Origin: Odiellus spinosus
Lineage: Eukaryota > Arthropoda > Arachnida > Opiliones > Phalangiidae
Assembly (NCBI GenBank): GCA_963920705.1
Contig: OY987239.1
Coordinates: forward strand, 9,453,504 to 9,517,503
DNA length: 64,000 nt
Direction: 5' to 3'
Each line of letters opens with the position of its first letter. The stretch's first letter is position 1. Position numbers and translations under genes: made by a program. Under the pieces are notes generated by a model. It searched no databases, was not told where the DNA came from, and saw only the letters and a list, made by a program, of their open reading frames with translations. Of this stretch, positions 31,126 to 45,600 are shown in pieces.

Positions 31126-34100
31126 CTAAATGTGGTGATCACTTAATACGGACCTTTTTCGCCAACCTTGATTCGTTAAACATTCGACGCAAAAGGTTAA
31201 AATGCCCAATGAAAGACCGATAATCCAAACACGAAAAAGGTTCGTCAGGTACACTTCGTTGATGGACTTGTAAGATACTGAAGTGGAGCCAGAATTATCC
31301 GATTCCAATACGTTTCCACGTCTAAGTCTCATAACTGATCTGTAAAAGTGTTCCGTCTGTCTCGTTTCAGTTATTCTCGTTGCCCTGAAAAATAACAAGT
31401 TGGGAAACCAAAATATTACCTCTTCGACAATGTTAACCTAACCTAACCCTACTTCAAATAATAGATGGACACAATGAAATATTTATTTTAAATGTAAATA
31501 AGTGGAATTCGAATTCTAACAATATAAATAAATGCATCGGTATCATTAGGCTGCACTGCGCAGGATATCCGCTTACGCGGGAAGTGACACACACACAGAC
31601 ACGACCAGTGTAAAACCTCCCCCTGAACCTAAGTTTAGTCGGGGAGGTAAAAAGCTATAATTTACTATTACGTGTTAGTGTACGTCTAAGAGTGTGACTC
31701 TTATCTGAGGTAGTTTCTTACAGATAGTCGATGTTCTCCTTGATGTCGCGAGGCAGTCGTTTATTGAATAACATGTGCGTGTAGAACGTTTCGTATTCTC
31801 TCTTTCCCACGTAGAGTTTCCGCTTACTTCGTTTCAGCATCTTGAAATAGGTAGGAGTCAGTTTCGAGAAGGTTTCGTGGATTATTGTAGCTTCCCCGCT
31901 GACAAATTTTTCACTAATTGTTTTGTCCTCTAACCATGACCGACTTTCGACGCTTCGGAGCTGCACCAACAAATTGCGGTTCTTGGTGACGAAGTCCTGC
32001 AATAGAAATTTAATTGTTTAATTTAGGCTTTCTAAAACCTAGATTTCAAATTTGAATTTTCTGGCTAACACCTATGTTTTATTTTAAAGGATAGTGCAGG
32101 CTGCCACCTTGGGAACCGGTATATGTCTACTCTATGTGTACGTTACCTAGACTTCAACGTATAAGAGTAATTCCACAAATTGTAATCAACCCAATTACCC
32201 AAATATTTCTTTTTGGCAGCTCCTCCCACAAACGAAGTTTGAAATTGTTAATAATTATCATTTGCTTTGAAATTAGGCCTACTTAATAGTCCTGGTCGAT
32301 TTCCAAAACCGGAAGTCTAGAGACCCTGGCGAAAATTTTGGGGGGAAAACTTTTTGTCACGTGATCGTCCGCCATCTTTTTGTAGTGTGAAAATAGCGAC
32401 AGACTAACCAACGCCTCCAATATTTTATCATATAGGAAGCGTTGGACCAATAATATATTCAACACAACAATATCGAACCGTACGCTATACCTCTGGTATA
32501 ACGCTAGTTTCGAACGGGAGGAGCTTACTAGATTTGACGTTGTATGCGTTATGATTTTCACCCTATCACAAGCTTTCGAGGTCCGCGAGACCGCGACAGA
32601 GAGCTAGCTCTACCGGCAGCGCCTATCCCCGCAGCCTGATATCCTCCCCCCCCGCACTTATCGTAGAAAACAGCCAACCGCTTCCTGCGCACGTGACATG
32701 ACGCGCGGCGTAGACCTCCGTAGGCTCCATCCGCTTGAGACTAGCGCGCGGACAAAGGTATAGCTCTTCCATATTCTTGTGTTGAATCTATTCTTGGTTG
32801 GACTAACAACTTGAATTTGGTTTGTGGGAAATAAAATTAGAAATAGTCTGGCAGTCTGTTACTACAAAAAGATGGCGGCGCGGCTATGAGACAAGGGCCC
32901 TTTTCCGGCAAATCGACCAGGACTATATTTCGTTTAGTACCGCTATACTTTAAGCCTTAGTACGGTTACCTCGAGGAATCTCTCTGCCCGAGATCCTTCC
33001 TTGTAATAGCAAAGAAGATTTGGTTTGGCCAACAAATCCTCCAGAGAATCGATGAAGAAATTGTCGTCGACGATTTGTTGACTCGTGAAGTTACCACACC
33101 AGTTGAAAATTATAGCCGTTACTCCCAAGAGCCAACAGGCTCGGACGAGCCTTAATGTCGCTTTCTTCGCGTCCGCTACGGCTGCCAATAGAAAAATTAG
33201 AATCACCAAATATTACGGGACAATTAAACTCGAGGGTAGCTTGTTAATTTTAGTATCTAGGACATAAATTCTAAATTAATTGATATAGAAGTTGTTGATT
33301 CATAAAGGAGTTTCAGGAGTATACGATTAAAAATAATTACTGTCCTGTAAGGGGGCGCGACGCTTTTGAGAAGTCTAGTTTATTATTAGTTGTTAAATTT
33401 GCGATACTTAACAGTTGTTTAGAATATCAGCCGTGTGAGTCCAGAGGGACTCGGCGAACGAAGAAAAACGACTTTCACGACGCATCCTCTTTCTGAAGCC
33501 GATAAAAGAAGAAAAGGCGGATATCGCGAGCATCGACAGAGCCACCAAAACCCAAACCGAGTCACTGAGTCCCTGGATTGACAGCAATTCCGAAGCATCC
33601 CTCTGATTAGTTTCAACAGACGAATATATTACGAAGGAAACAATAAACGAATACGGAGGTACGTGATGAAGACTCGGCGCATCCTCGTCCACATTATAGA
33701 AACGAAGCGTTGAATCGGTTATCTGCCCGCGACGAAAAGGAATGTATAAACTTGATTATTTGAGCGAGAGTGGGGCCAGGTTGCGGTAAAAGTTAGATGG
33801 AGGTCATAAGTTACTCCAAGTTACTCTCACGTTGGATCCCCCGTTTAAATATGATTGTTTCATAATTAATCATTATCCTTATAGTCTACTTACGCCGTAT
33901 TCAACACCCCAGTTGTGTATTTCGTGCCTATCCGCCGATTTTGCATCGCTGAAGTTTGAGAGACGTTTCCGTAATTCAAAATCGTTCATAGATATGAGTT
34001 TGACATTTTTTAAATTTTGGAAAATGAGCCAAGTCCAAAAAAATATGCTTTGGCTATGAATGGTGTATGGCCACTTGGTAAAAGCCCTCACAAACCCAAG

Positions 34101-35684
34101 CGTAAACTGAAAATTTCGCAATCGGATTGGAATACTTGTAATTACAATTAGAAGCCGATTAAACCCTCCTTTGATGTCTATTACTCCCGGCCCCCGGGTC
34201 TTATCTACCCCTCTCTGTATGGGTTCGTCTCAAGAATCGCGATTCGTACGCCTCCTCACGGTAGATATTTTCGGAGCGGGAATTCGTCTAGCAACCTTGG
34301 AGTTCGTCAAAAAACCGTCGTCGTTTGTGGAGAGAGAAAATTTCCAATTTTCCGTAGACAGGGGGGTATGAAATAGGACCCCTCTGATCTCGTAAAATTG
34401 TGATTTTTACCCATACAGAGAGGAGCGCTATATGGGACATTAGAGTAGTAGACTTCGAAGGAGGGTGTCATCGGCTTCTGTTACAAGTAACACTAAAAAA
34501 TAGAAATCGCCCGCTGTCCAGTGAACTACCACCTTGGTAGCTGGGTCTGAATGTCTTTTAAACTTGCCTTTCCCACACTAAAGCGCATTGGTGTGTTTTT
34601 ATCGATTATTCTACTAGCAAGTTGGAAACCAAAATATTACCTTTATTATTAAGCGTGATTTCTTAGTCACACACTCGTAATCACGCGGATTTATACCGTA
34701 TAGGCTTAATGGCTATACGCCTATAATATTTTCAACCTTTTGCGGGTATTTATTTAATCCAAGCTGTGTATTCATCACGAATAGTTTTCACTTACCCCGT
34801 TGCAAATATTGCTGCGGGCACCAATGGACGTAGAATATGTTTTTGTCTTCCCCTAGAGCCGGTTTTTTTGTTTGTTTGTTGGTAAATACACTGACCATTA
34901 TTAATTTAATGATATTATTAACAATTACAATCGGATATTATCATTTGTAAAAAGATACTTTCCAATTTAGTATATTCATTTCAATTTAAATTAGAATTTT
35001 ACCCTTTGGTCCAGAAGCCGATGAAACCCTCCTTTGAAGTCTATTACTCCCTGGTCTTGTCTACCCCTCTCTGTATGGGTTAGTTTCAAAAAGCGCGATA
35101 GATATTTTCGGAGCGGGAGTTCGTCGAGCGAATATCTCTAGCAGCCTTGGAGTTCGTCAAAAAAACGTCGTCGTTTGTGGAGAGAGAGAATTTCCAATTT
35201 TCCGTAGACAGGGGGTATGAAGTAGGACCCCTCCGATCTCGTAAAATTGTGAATTTTACCCATACAGAGAGGAGCGCTATATGGAACATTAGAGTAGTAG
35301 ACTTCAAAGGAGGGTTTCATCTACTTCTGTTTGGTCCAATTTTGCCATATTTGGTTCATTTAAATTGTCAGATTAAAATGGAATTTTCCATTTGATAATG
35401 TAGTGGAATTTTACAGTGCCAAGTGTCGCGAGTTATGATTACTTGGAGGGATTACTTTATTTCAAATCTCAACTCTAAATCTCTTCTGATTTTTCTTACA
35501 ATTCAGAACGCTTCTCGAAGGGCTCTTATTCGCTTCAGCACGTACGATTATTGTTTTAGCTCACCGGATGATTAGCGGTAATTCAAAATCAAGCGGTAAC
35601 GGCAATGAGAAAATGTTTTCTTACCTCTGGTAGACTGTAAGTGAAATTATAGGGATTTGCCGAAGTGAATTTTTCGTTTTCCAT
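31126..35684 (-). CDS. Divergent ionotropic receptor, copy U4 (type B)
   Basis: Exons 5'-3': 35625-35684 (candidate first exon), possible 34796-34852, 33894-34106 (S1), 33413-33722 (TM1), 32970-33181 (TM2), 31722-31996 (S2) and 31126-31384 (TM3, stop). All predicted exon peptides match U3. The few differences I see are noncoding, such as a C-run length near 32650 and cggatatt for ctcatatt near 34933. This is the youngest pair in the window. The TM2-S2 intron has the hAT empty site. Confidence 0.75.
34149..34480. mobile_element. MITE2a (U4)
   Basis: Same element and flanks as 19598-19929. Confidence 0.75.
35012..35329. mobile_element. MITE2b-like element, TSD TTTGGTC (U4)
   Basis: Same element and flanks as 20461-20778. 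Confidence 0.85.
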
Positions 35685-38600
35685 CTTGGTGTTGGATAGC
35701 TTCTAAGACCCCCTTGTTACGCGTTAATTCCACCTGAAAGCTTTTTCAATATTTCAAAATATTATTTAGTGCTTAATTGTTCTCATCTATTGACCTTCCT
35801 TCGCAAAGAAGTTGAGAAATCGCGTCACTTTATGTGAACGATATAATATCATTTTAATTTTAAGGTTTGGAACTGCAACTCGCGCGCTTCGAGTTTAATT
35901 TAAAACCTCTCGTTTCAATTAAAACTCAAGAGAATTTGCATCAATTGGCAATGAAGTTTAAAACTGGTTATTAAGTCGATGGATCCTTTTTTTTTTTATT
36001 TTCCGAGCGTCACGGGTAAACTTACGCGTTTCCGCCTGACAGACAGATAGTCGTGTTTAGCTCAACGATGCCCTCAATCGTGCTTTTTTTTTTTTTTGCA
36101 ATTAGATTTCTTTAAGATAGCGTTTTCACCTTGACAGTTATGTCAAAATCTTAACCACTAGTAACATCATTTCGAAAAATGTCCACGATTTGAAACAAAC
36201 CCAACTAGTTGTATTATTATATTCTAGGAATATTGTCTCTCTATTTGCGACTGTTAAGACGTAATTATCTACGAAATATATAGTTTAATAGACGTCAGGA
36301 AAAATTGCCTTTTAAACTTGGCTAAAGGGAGACTGGACATGGAAAATCATATTATCTCGGAAATGAGCCATAAATAGAATTATTTTGGCCTTAATCGGGT
36401 CGTCAACGCCACGTTCGATGTCCATATATCGATCAACTTTCCTTATCAGCCTCCCTTTGTATTTTATTAAAATCCATTTATAGTCTAGGTCAAAATATCT
36501 GGTCGTAACAAAAGTTATTAGTAGCGCTCAATTTTGAAGTAAAGGTGACAAGAATTTGCATCTTTGGGCTCTATTCGGTGGAATGGGATAGTCTGTCAAA
36601 TGAGATTTGGCCGAATAGAACAGGATCAATACACCATTTAACCATTACTTGGGGCGCTATAGCGGCATAGGGCGAAGTTTCACTTGGTGAAAATGGCAGG
36701 GAAAAAAACCTTCATGGGATAATACGCGCGCCTCACCAAGTGAACGTTTTTTGTTTTTTTTCGCCACTAGGAAACGTTTCGAGCGCGGGCATGCGCACAG
36801 TGGAAGAGCAAAGTATTGTATTATACTCAACAACCGTTGGGTGTTTCGTTTATTACAGCTTCCTCTTAGGGCTGAGATTGCAACCAATTAAATTCTTCTT
36901 GGAAATAACGTAAAACCCCTTCGTGGCAATTATAGTAAAGGTACAGGTTAAGAAGACTCTGCCCAGTCACGTGACTGTTTGGAATCCGGGCTTGAATTCC
37001 AAAGCGCGGCCATTTTAATTTCTACTGACAATTGGTTACCTAAGGTTGAGCATCGTTTAAGCAATTTTAAAGCAGCTAGTGGTTGAGCAACTTTTAGGAG
37101 ATTTTGAGCAGCGTTAGGGTGATTATAAACAACTATCGGCAACTCGAAAGTTTCTGAATACTTTTCAACAAGATTTAAGGCACATGATTGGCAATTTATC
37201 GTCGATTATTTGGCTTTCATTTGTCGACTAGGGTTGCGGTATTTTAGCGAAATAAATTTAGCTTTTCTGGTGAATTTTAGCCTCGCGATTGGTGCGTGAC
37301 GTCAGTAAACGAGAACTTTACCTACTCAGATTTAGACTATAGGATAGTCGTCGCGTTACCGGCGCTTGAAGCCAAAAGGTAAAAGTTTAGAAAGTTATTA
37401 TTTCCGCGTTTCTTAATAGCGAGCGATAAAAGCCGTTAATGATTTGAAACACGATATTATATAACGGGAAATTGTCGTCATTTCAAAATACGAGCTTGAT
37501 TAAATCGCCTATAATAGGGTATTCATTTTTATTGCCGGCCATTTAAAACTCATTTCGTTTTTGGAGAATGTTTGCTGATTTTTCGACGGCTATAGTTTTG
37601 TCCCTTATATTCTAGCGAGGGGGTGGGATTTCCGCCGTGATTGTGTCTCTCTCTCTCTCGTCATACTTTACCCAATCAGAATGCTTAGTACCAAAACGTC
37701 ACCTCCTAACAGATTCATGCAATACGAGTTACCCCTTTGGTGCCCCTCCCCTGAAAGTTCCTCTTCTATCCAATATTGTCTATCAAGTTTCTACGAAGAA
37801 ATTACTCGTATTCAAACGTATAACGATGGATAAGAAACATTCGCGTTTCCAGAATTAGTCTAAAATATAAGAAAAATATTTCAAAATTGACTTTTAATTC
37901 GATGAATATAAATAAAACGACGAAACTAAGATTTTAAATCATCTTTTTAATCGTTAATTTTCACGAAAATAAATTTTGAATGTTTTTTATCCGAACGTAT
38001 AACGCGGATAATATTCTAAGATAAGGCCATTTTTGGATAAAAACGGATATGGATTAGGTTATTTTACTTTACCTTCGAATAAGTTAACTCGAATGAAAAA
38101 TAGTCTATTTTTAATCAAACGGATAATATACATCAAAATTTACTAGATTTTATCCAATTAATAAAAATTATACGAATTCCGAGCTCTAACATTGAGTAAA
38201 AGCAGTTTGCAAATAATATTTATTCATATTCGTGACAGCGCGGCTTTAAATTTCGTAGCTTTGTTATTTTGGTTACCTAGGCAACGAGAAGCCAGTAATT
38301 AAGTTCCCAAGTGCTTATTTAAAATTATAATTTGACAATAACGGGACAAGACCCGGGAGTAATAGACTTCAAAGGAGGGTTTCATCGGCTTCTGGTAGAA
38401 CTGGGAATAAATTTTAAAGGAAAGGTCCAATGATTGTCAGAAATAAGTTGCTTTGATTTCCCTGAACTCAGTTACTCGCAAGTTTATTATTTAATAATTT
38501 TAACAAGGAGACACTGCACTATGGTAATACAATTAAAATTTATTAAACACTTAATCATCATGTCCATTATACAATTTAGCTAATTTACAAAACAACCTAA

Positions 38601-38731
38601 CCTTTTAAAAAAACAAAAATAAATTATACCAAATACAGATTATTAATTTTGAATTTTCTAAATTTAGAATCCATGGTACTATAGAGCAATATTTTCAAGC
38701 AACAATGTATTCGGTCTTAGCTTTGTAGTAA
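35685..38731. other. U4 spacer (U0-type), no supported gene
   Basis: Starts like the U2 spacer and from about 36200 follows the left-edge spacer closely. Near 38680-38700 it switches back to the U2-like version (tggtactatag, attttcaagcaacaatg). Contains the E-box palindrome at 36964-36977 and a MITE2 remnant near 38345-38394. Confidence 0.65.
38345..38394 (-). repeat. MITE2 end remnant (U4 spacer)
   Basis: Solo TIR remnant equivalent to 2155-2204. Confidence 0.6.
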
Positions 38732-38996
38732 TTACTGTTCCATGTACGCTGCTATCTTGCTGCAAATCCTGGCGATGGTCCTGCGGAATCTATCATTGTG
38801 TCTAGGAAAAAATATATAATATTCATTTGAAAAACCGACTAAGACATGAACAAGATGAACGAAGGAGGCCACTGAAACAACGAACTGTTGCCTGGTCGAA
38901 GCTTGGGCTAAGAAACGATAAATCCAGGACATGACTCTTCTCTGTTTGAGGGAATAAAATTCTCGGTCGGCCAAACAAACAGCCTTCGTACAGCGT

Positions 38997-39016
38997 GTGA
39001 CGTCATATGACGTCAC
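38997..39016. promoter_or_regulatory. 20-bp double CRE palindrome
   Basis: Identical to 15932-15951, between the U4 and U5 genes. Confidence 0.5.
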
Positions 39017-39226
39017 TTTGCTCCCAAAACGCCACAGCTTTGATTGACAGGCACGGTGATGACGTAGCCTGTTTCTTTTTGTAGACTCTAGAGTCATGTC
39101 CTGGATTCGTAGTTTCTTGGCCCATGGTCGAAGTAAAGGCGGCAAAGGCTCCCCCTAGCACCAAATTGCGCCTTTTCCTTCTGTTTTTTAGCATTCCTCG
39201 TTTAAAGTGGATCAAGAAGTTTTGAT

Positions 39227-39518
39227 CAAGAAGGATCAGACAAGGAGAGGAAAAGTGAGGACGGCGCGGTTCCTACTGCGTCGGCCTAAACTCCCACTGT
39301 GGGAGAACGGGGGTAGAGACGTTTCGTGGTAAATTTTTGTCGCGTGGGTAAAACGGATCCTTTATGAGGCGCGTAGTAGTCGACGACGCTAGTGACCACG
39401 TGACAACAGTTTTCCTCGAGAATTTCCTATCCCCCCTTTCCACCCGAGTGGGAGGTTGGCTCTTCTCTCTCTAACTCAACGCAGCCCCACTTTTCCTCTC
39501 CTTGTCTGATCCTTCTTG
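39227..39518. mobile_element. MITE1 (5' of U5 TM3)
   Basis: Same 292-bp element with TTTTGAT flanks. Confidence 0.9.
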
Positions 39519-39639
39519 TTTTGATGAAGTCAGCAGCGGGATGAAGATTTTGCAAACAGGTTTAGGTTTTACATCTTATAAAGAATGGAATGATAGGAAA
39601 ATTAGTCTCATTTCGCTCTTCTTAAAATGTACGCTTATG

Positions 39640-42600
39640 CTAAATGTGGTGATCACTTAATACGGACCTTTTTCGCCAACCTTGATTCGTTAAACATTCG
39701 ACGCAAAAGGTTAAAATGCCCAATGAAAGACCGATAATCCAAACACGAAAAAGGTTCGTCAGGTACACTTCGTTGATGGACTTGTAAGATACTGTAGTGG
39801 AGCCAGAATTATCCGATTCCAATACGTATCCACGTCTAAGTCTCGTAACTGATCTGTAAAAGTGTTCCGTCTGTCTCGTTTCAGTTATTCTCGTTGCCCT
39901 GAAAAATAACAAGTTGGGAAACCAAAATATTACCTCTTCGACAATGTTAACCTAACCTAACCCTACTTCAAATAATAGATGGACACAATGAAATATTTAT
40001 TTTAAATGTAAATAAGTGGAATTCGAATTCTAACAATATAAATAAATGCATCGGTATCATTAGGCTGCACTGCGCTGGATATCCGCTTACGCGGGAAGTG
40101 ACACACACACAGACACGACCAGTGTAAAACCTCCCCCTGAACTAAAGTTTAGTCGGGGAGGTAAAAAGCTATAATTTACTATTACGTGTTAGTGTACGTC
40201 TAAGAGTGTGACTCTTATCTGAGGTAGTTTCTTACAGATAGTCGATGTTCTCCTTGATGTCGCGAGGCAGTCGTTTATTGAATAACATGTGCGTGTAGAA
40301 CGTTTCGTATTCTCTCTTTCCCACGTAGAGTTTCCGCTTACTTCGTTTCAGCATCTTGAAATAGGTAGGAGTCAGTTTCGAGAAGGTTTCGTGGATTATT
40401 GTAGCTTTCCCGCTGACAAATTTTTCACTAATTGTTTTGTCCTCTAACCATGACCGACTTTCGACGCTTCGGAGCTGCACCAACAAATTGCGGTTCTTGG
40501 TCACGAAGTCCTGCAATAGAAATTTAATTGTTTAATTTAGGCTTTCTAAAACCTAGATTTCAAATTTGAATTTTCTGGCTAACACCTATGTTTTATTTTA
40601 AAGGATAGTGCAGGCTGCCACCTTGGGAACCGGTATATGTCTACTCTATGTGTACGTTACCTAGACTTCAACGTATAAGAGTAATTCCACAAATTGTAAT
40701 CAACCCAATTACCCAAATATTTCTTTTTGGCAGCTCCTCCCACAAACGAAGTTTGAAATTGTTAATAATTATCATTTGCTTTGAAATTAGGCCTACTTAA
40801 TAGTCCTGGTCGATTTCCAAAACCGGAAGTCTAGAGACCCTGGCGAAAATTTTGGGGGGAAAACTTTTTGTCACGTGATCGTCCGCCATCTTTTTGTAGT
40901 GTGAAAATAGCGACAGACTAAAAAACGCCTCCAATATTTTATCATATAGGAAGCGTTGGACCAATAATAGATTCAACACAAGAATATCGAACCGAACGCT
41001 ATACCTCTCGTATAACGCTAGTTTCGAACGGGAGGAGCTTACTAGTTTTGACGTTGTATGCGTTATGATTTTCACCCTATCACAAGCTTTCGAGGTCCAG
41101 TGGCGCCGCCAGGAATTTTTCTCACGTAGGCACGGCTTTTTTTGGGGGGCCCCAGTGGCCCTGACAATAGCTATCGTTTCCTTTGCTATTTCTGATTCTC
41201 AAATCTCTCTCTGAAAGTTTTAGTTTTGGTTTTAGCCACTGCCCCGCTAACACTGGCACGACGCCAGTAATTAAGCTTATATGTCTACAGGTGTGCAACT
41301 CTATACTGAATTATACAAAAAAGAGGTTGCTTCGCACCCTTAAAAAAACTCTTTATCTAACTCGAATCAAACCCGTGAAGGGACAGAAATTATTTGTTAG
41401 AGAAAGAGCAATTTCATATCTTTAAAATCTACTAACTATAATTTTAAAGATATGAAATTGCTCTTTCTCTAACAAATAATTTCTGTCCCTTCACGGGTTT
41501 GATTCGAGTTAGATAAAGAGTTTTTTTAAGGGTGCGAAGCAACCTCTTTTTTGTATAATTTCTGTCCTTTTTTCTCCAAAAATATACACCTTTTCCACAT
41601 TTCACTATTTTGCTTTATAGGTTTATTGAACTTTAATTCTTACTAATGCTGAATAAAAATTAAAGCGTTTAATTGAGGCTTCAATCTATTCGTAATTGAG
41701 ACCCTGGTACAAATCTCGAAAGGCAGAGATTAACTAACCTAACCTTACCTAAGTTGTAAAACAGGGATGGGCTAGTTCAATTGATTAACTAACCTAAACT
41801 AATCTTACCTAAAATACTACAAGAGGAACGGGTTAGCCCGAGTTGTAGGGATTACCTAGTTGGAGGGATGGGCTATTTCCAGTGTTTAATTAACCTAATT
41901 TAACCTTAAAGATTACTTGATGGAATGGGTAACCCGAGGGATTAACTAGTTGGAACGATGGGCTAATTCGAGGAATTAACTAACCTAACCTAGCCTTACC
42001 TAAAATATTACAAATAGCCCGAGCTAAGGATTAACTAGTTGGAAGGATTGGCTAATTAGAGGGATTAACTAACCTAACCTCACCTTAAAGATTACCAGAT
42101 GGACGGGGGAGGTCGAGGGATTAACTAACCTAGCCTTACCTAAAATATTACAAGAGGGACGGGCTAGACCGAGCTAGAGATTAAATTTATAATATTGAAT
42201 CGCATCGACAAAAAATGAGCATGGAAAGCGAAACAATTCTTTAAAGCAGCATGAGAACATAATTCTGGAGGCCAGAAGTATGTGGCCGTTTATTTAACTC
42301 GCCGACATCAATTTCCGTTTCGTATATCCTATTTAAAATTCTAAATCTTTATTTTTTATTATAATTGAGTTAGACGTGATTTAGATACAGACTTCAATAA
42401 TTGGTCAACTACTTAATAGCAACGTTATTACGTAGTTGTAATGACGAAGCTATTGGATCTAAAGCACATCCTAGTCGCTAAACTCAAGTATTTTAAAAAA
42501 TAAAGTAGAGATTGAAAACGTTAAACTATAAATTTCATGTGTAATCGAGCACTTGGCAGGATATGAAGTCCAACTCGAGTGATATTTAATCCCTAGAACT

Positions 42601-45600
42601 CTCATAGTGAAATGTTTTTACAGTGACTTACTATATTATATTGGCCACATTTCTAGGTAAGGCGATTTACATTCAATCGCTTCGGTTTATTCGAGTACTC
42701 TACCCAAAAGATCGTGAGAAATGAGTCTCTTATCACCGAAATATAGGTGAGAAACGATTGCCTAAACAATCGAAGACGTCACCATTGCACAAACGAGAGG
42801 GCTCCCCACAATTTTAAACGCTAACGTAAACCACGCGTTGGTACAGTGCATCTGTGAGTACTGAATATGCAAATCTCGTTTATATAGGCCGAGAAGAGAT
42901 ATATTATTAAAGTTAAAAAATCAAATGATAAGAAAATCATTCCAACTTTTTAATTACGGTGAATTAAGGTGAATATAATGGGATACTCATGATATGACAT
43001 AATAGTCAAAATTAGACGGCTGAAGAGGGCTACCCTAGTAAAAGAACCCAATAAATGCAATTTTCCGTTAACGATAAAAAATGCCATTAAAAAAAACTTA
43101 TCAACTGTTTAATAAAATCAATTTTTGTTTATCAATTTAAAGCCAATTAATAAAGCTCGGCTAGTTATATGTTTTACCCTTTTCGTCACCCATACAGGCA
43201 TCTGTCTCTCTATTAACTCGAATTCGATGGATATTCATTATCATTCTACTGTTTAAGAAATAAAATTTTGTTTACCATTTTGAAGCAATTAATAAAGCTC
43301 GGCTAAGCTTATGATTTCACCCTTTTGTAACCCATTCAGGCGCCTTACTTTCTATTAACTCGAATTCGATGGATATTCCTTATCATTCTACTGTTTAAGA
43401 AATAAAATTTTTGATTATTCATTTTGAAGCAATTAGTAAAGCTCGGCTAAGCTTAAGATTTCACCCTTTTGTAACCCATTCAGGTACCTTACTTTCTATT
43501 ACTTCGTATACTTAATCAACATTTCATTATTGAAATCTGTGTTTAACTAGAGATACTCTTGTACCTGATCGAAGTCTTATCAAATTTTTTCAAAAGTACC
43601 TTTGTCTGTATTAATTCGAATTCAGTGGACGGTGGGAAGAGGGAAACGACGACGACGACGACGACGACGCTTTCAGTTATCAAGCGCCGCGGGTCCATTG
43701 GAAAAGGCATTACGGTTTCTGATGAAATTCGAGTTCAGATAAAGGGATAAACACGAACGTGTTTATCCTAATACGCCAGAGGGCCAGAGTCCAGAGAGCT
43801 TCGGCTACTAGAGGGTAGTACCTCAGTAAAAAAACGTAAAGGAAACTCGTAGGGGAAGGGGGCGAATTTTTAAATCTTACATTCGCGCTCGAATACTGCG
43901 CAGTTTTAACTTTTTAAGCGCAAAATAAATGCAACCAACAATTTTCTTTCCAAACTTTTCGACATTTTCGTTCGGCTTATGAAATCTGCCACTTAACTGG
44001 GAATAAATGAGGCCGCTCGGTCTGAAATCAGGGGCCCCCTTTCTAAAAATTGGGGGGCCCTTCCAAATTTTACACGTAGGCACGACAAATTTACACGTAG
44101 GCACGTGCCTACGTGTGCCTACTGCTGGCGGCGCCACTGTCGAGGTCCGCGAGACCCCGACAGAGAGCTAACTCTACCGGCAGCGCCTATCCCCGCAGCC
44201 TGTATCCTCCCCCCCGCACTTATCGTAGAAAACAGCCAACCGCTTCCTGCGCACGTGACATGACGCGCGGCGTAGACCTCCGTAGGCTCCATCCGCTTGA
44301 GACTAGCGCGCGGACAAAGGTATAGCTCTTCCATATTCTTGTGTTGAATCTATTCTTGGTTGGACTAACAACTTGAATTTGGTTTGTGGGAAATAAAATT
44401 AGAAATAGTCTGGCAGTCTGTTACTACAAAAAGAAGGCGGCGCGGCTATGAGACAAGGGCCCTTTTCCGGCAAATCGACCAGGACTATATTTCGTTTAGT
44501 ACCGCTATACTTTAAGCCTTAGTACGGTTACCTCGAGGAATCTCTCTTCCCGAGAATTATCCCTGTAATAGCAAAGAAGATTTGGTTTGGCCAATAAATC
44601 CTCCAGAGAATCGATGAAGAAATTGTCGTCGACGATTTGTTGACTCGTGAAGTTACCACACCAGTTGAAAATTATAACCGTTACTCCCAAGAGCCAACAG
44701 GCTCGGACTAGCCTTAATGTCGCTTTCTTCGCGTCCGCTACGGCTGCCAATAGAAAAATTAGAATCACCAAATATTACGGGACAATTGAACTCGAGGGTA
44801 GCTTGTTAATTTTAGTATCTCGGACATAAATTCTAAATTAATTGATATAGAAGTTGTTGATTCATAAAGGAGTTTCAGGAGTATACGATTAAAAATAATT
44901 TCTGTCCCGTAAGGGGGCGCGACGCTTTTGAGAAGTCTAGTTTATTATTAGTTGTTAAATTTGCGATACTTAACAGTTGTTTAGAATATCAGCCGTGTGA
45001 GTCCAGAGGGACTCGGCGAACGAAGAAAAACGACTTTCACGACGCATCCTCTTTCTGAAGCCGATAAAAGAAGAAAAGGCGGATATCACGAGCATCGAAA
45101 GAGCCACCAAAACCCAAACCAGGTCACCGAGTCCCTGGATTGACAGTAATTCCGAAGCATCCCTCTGATTAGTTTCAACAGACGAATATATTACGAAGGA
45201 AACAATAAACGAAAACGGAGGTACGTGATGAAGACTCGGCGCATCCTCGTCCACATTATAGAAACGAAGCGTTGAATCGGTTATCTGCCCTCGACGAAAA
45301 GGAATGTATAAACTTGATTATTTGAGCGAGAGTGGGGCCAGGTTGCGGTAAAAGTTAGATGGAGGTCATAAGTTACTCCAAGTTACTCTCACGTTGGATC
45401 CCCCGTTTAAATATGATTGTTTCATAATTAATCATTATCCTTATAGTCTACTTACGCCGTATTCAACACCCAAGTTATGTATTTCGTGCCTATCCGCCCG
45501 TTTTGCATTGCTGAAGTTTGAGAGACGTTTCCGTAATTCAAAATCGTTCATAGATACGAGTTTGACATTTTTTAAATTTTGGAAAATGAGCCAAGTCCAA

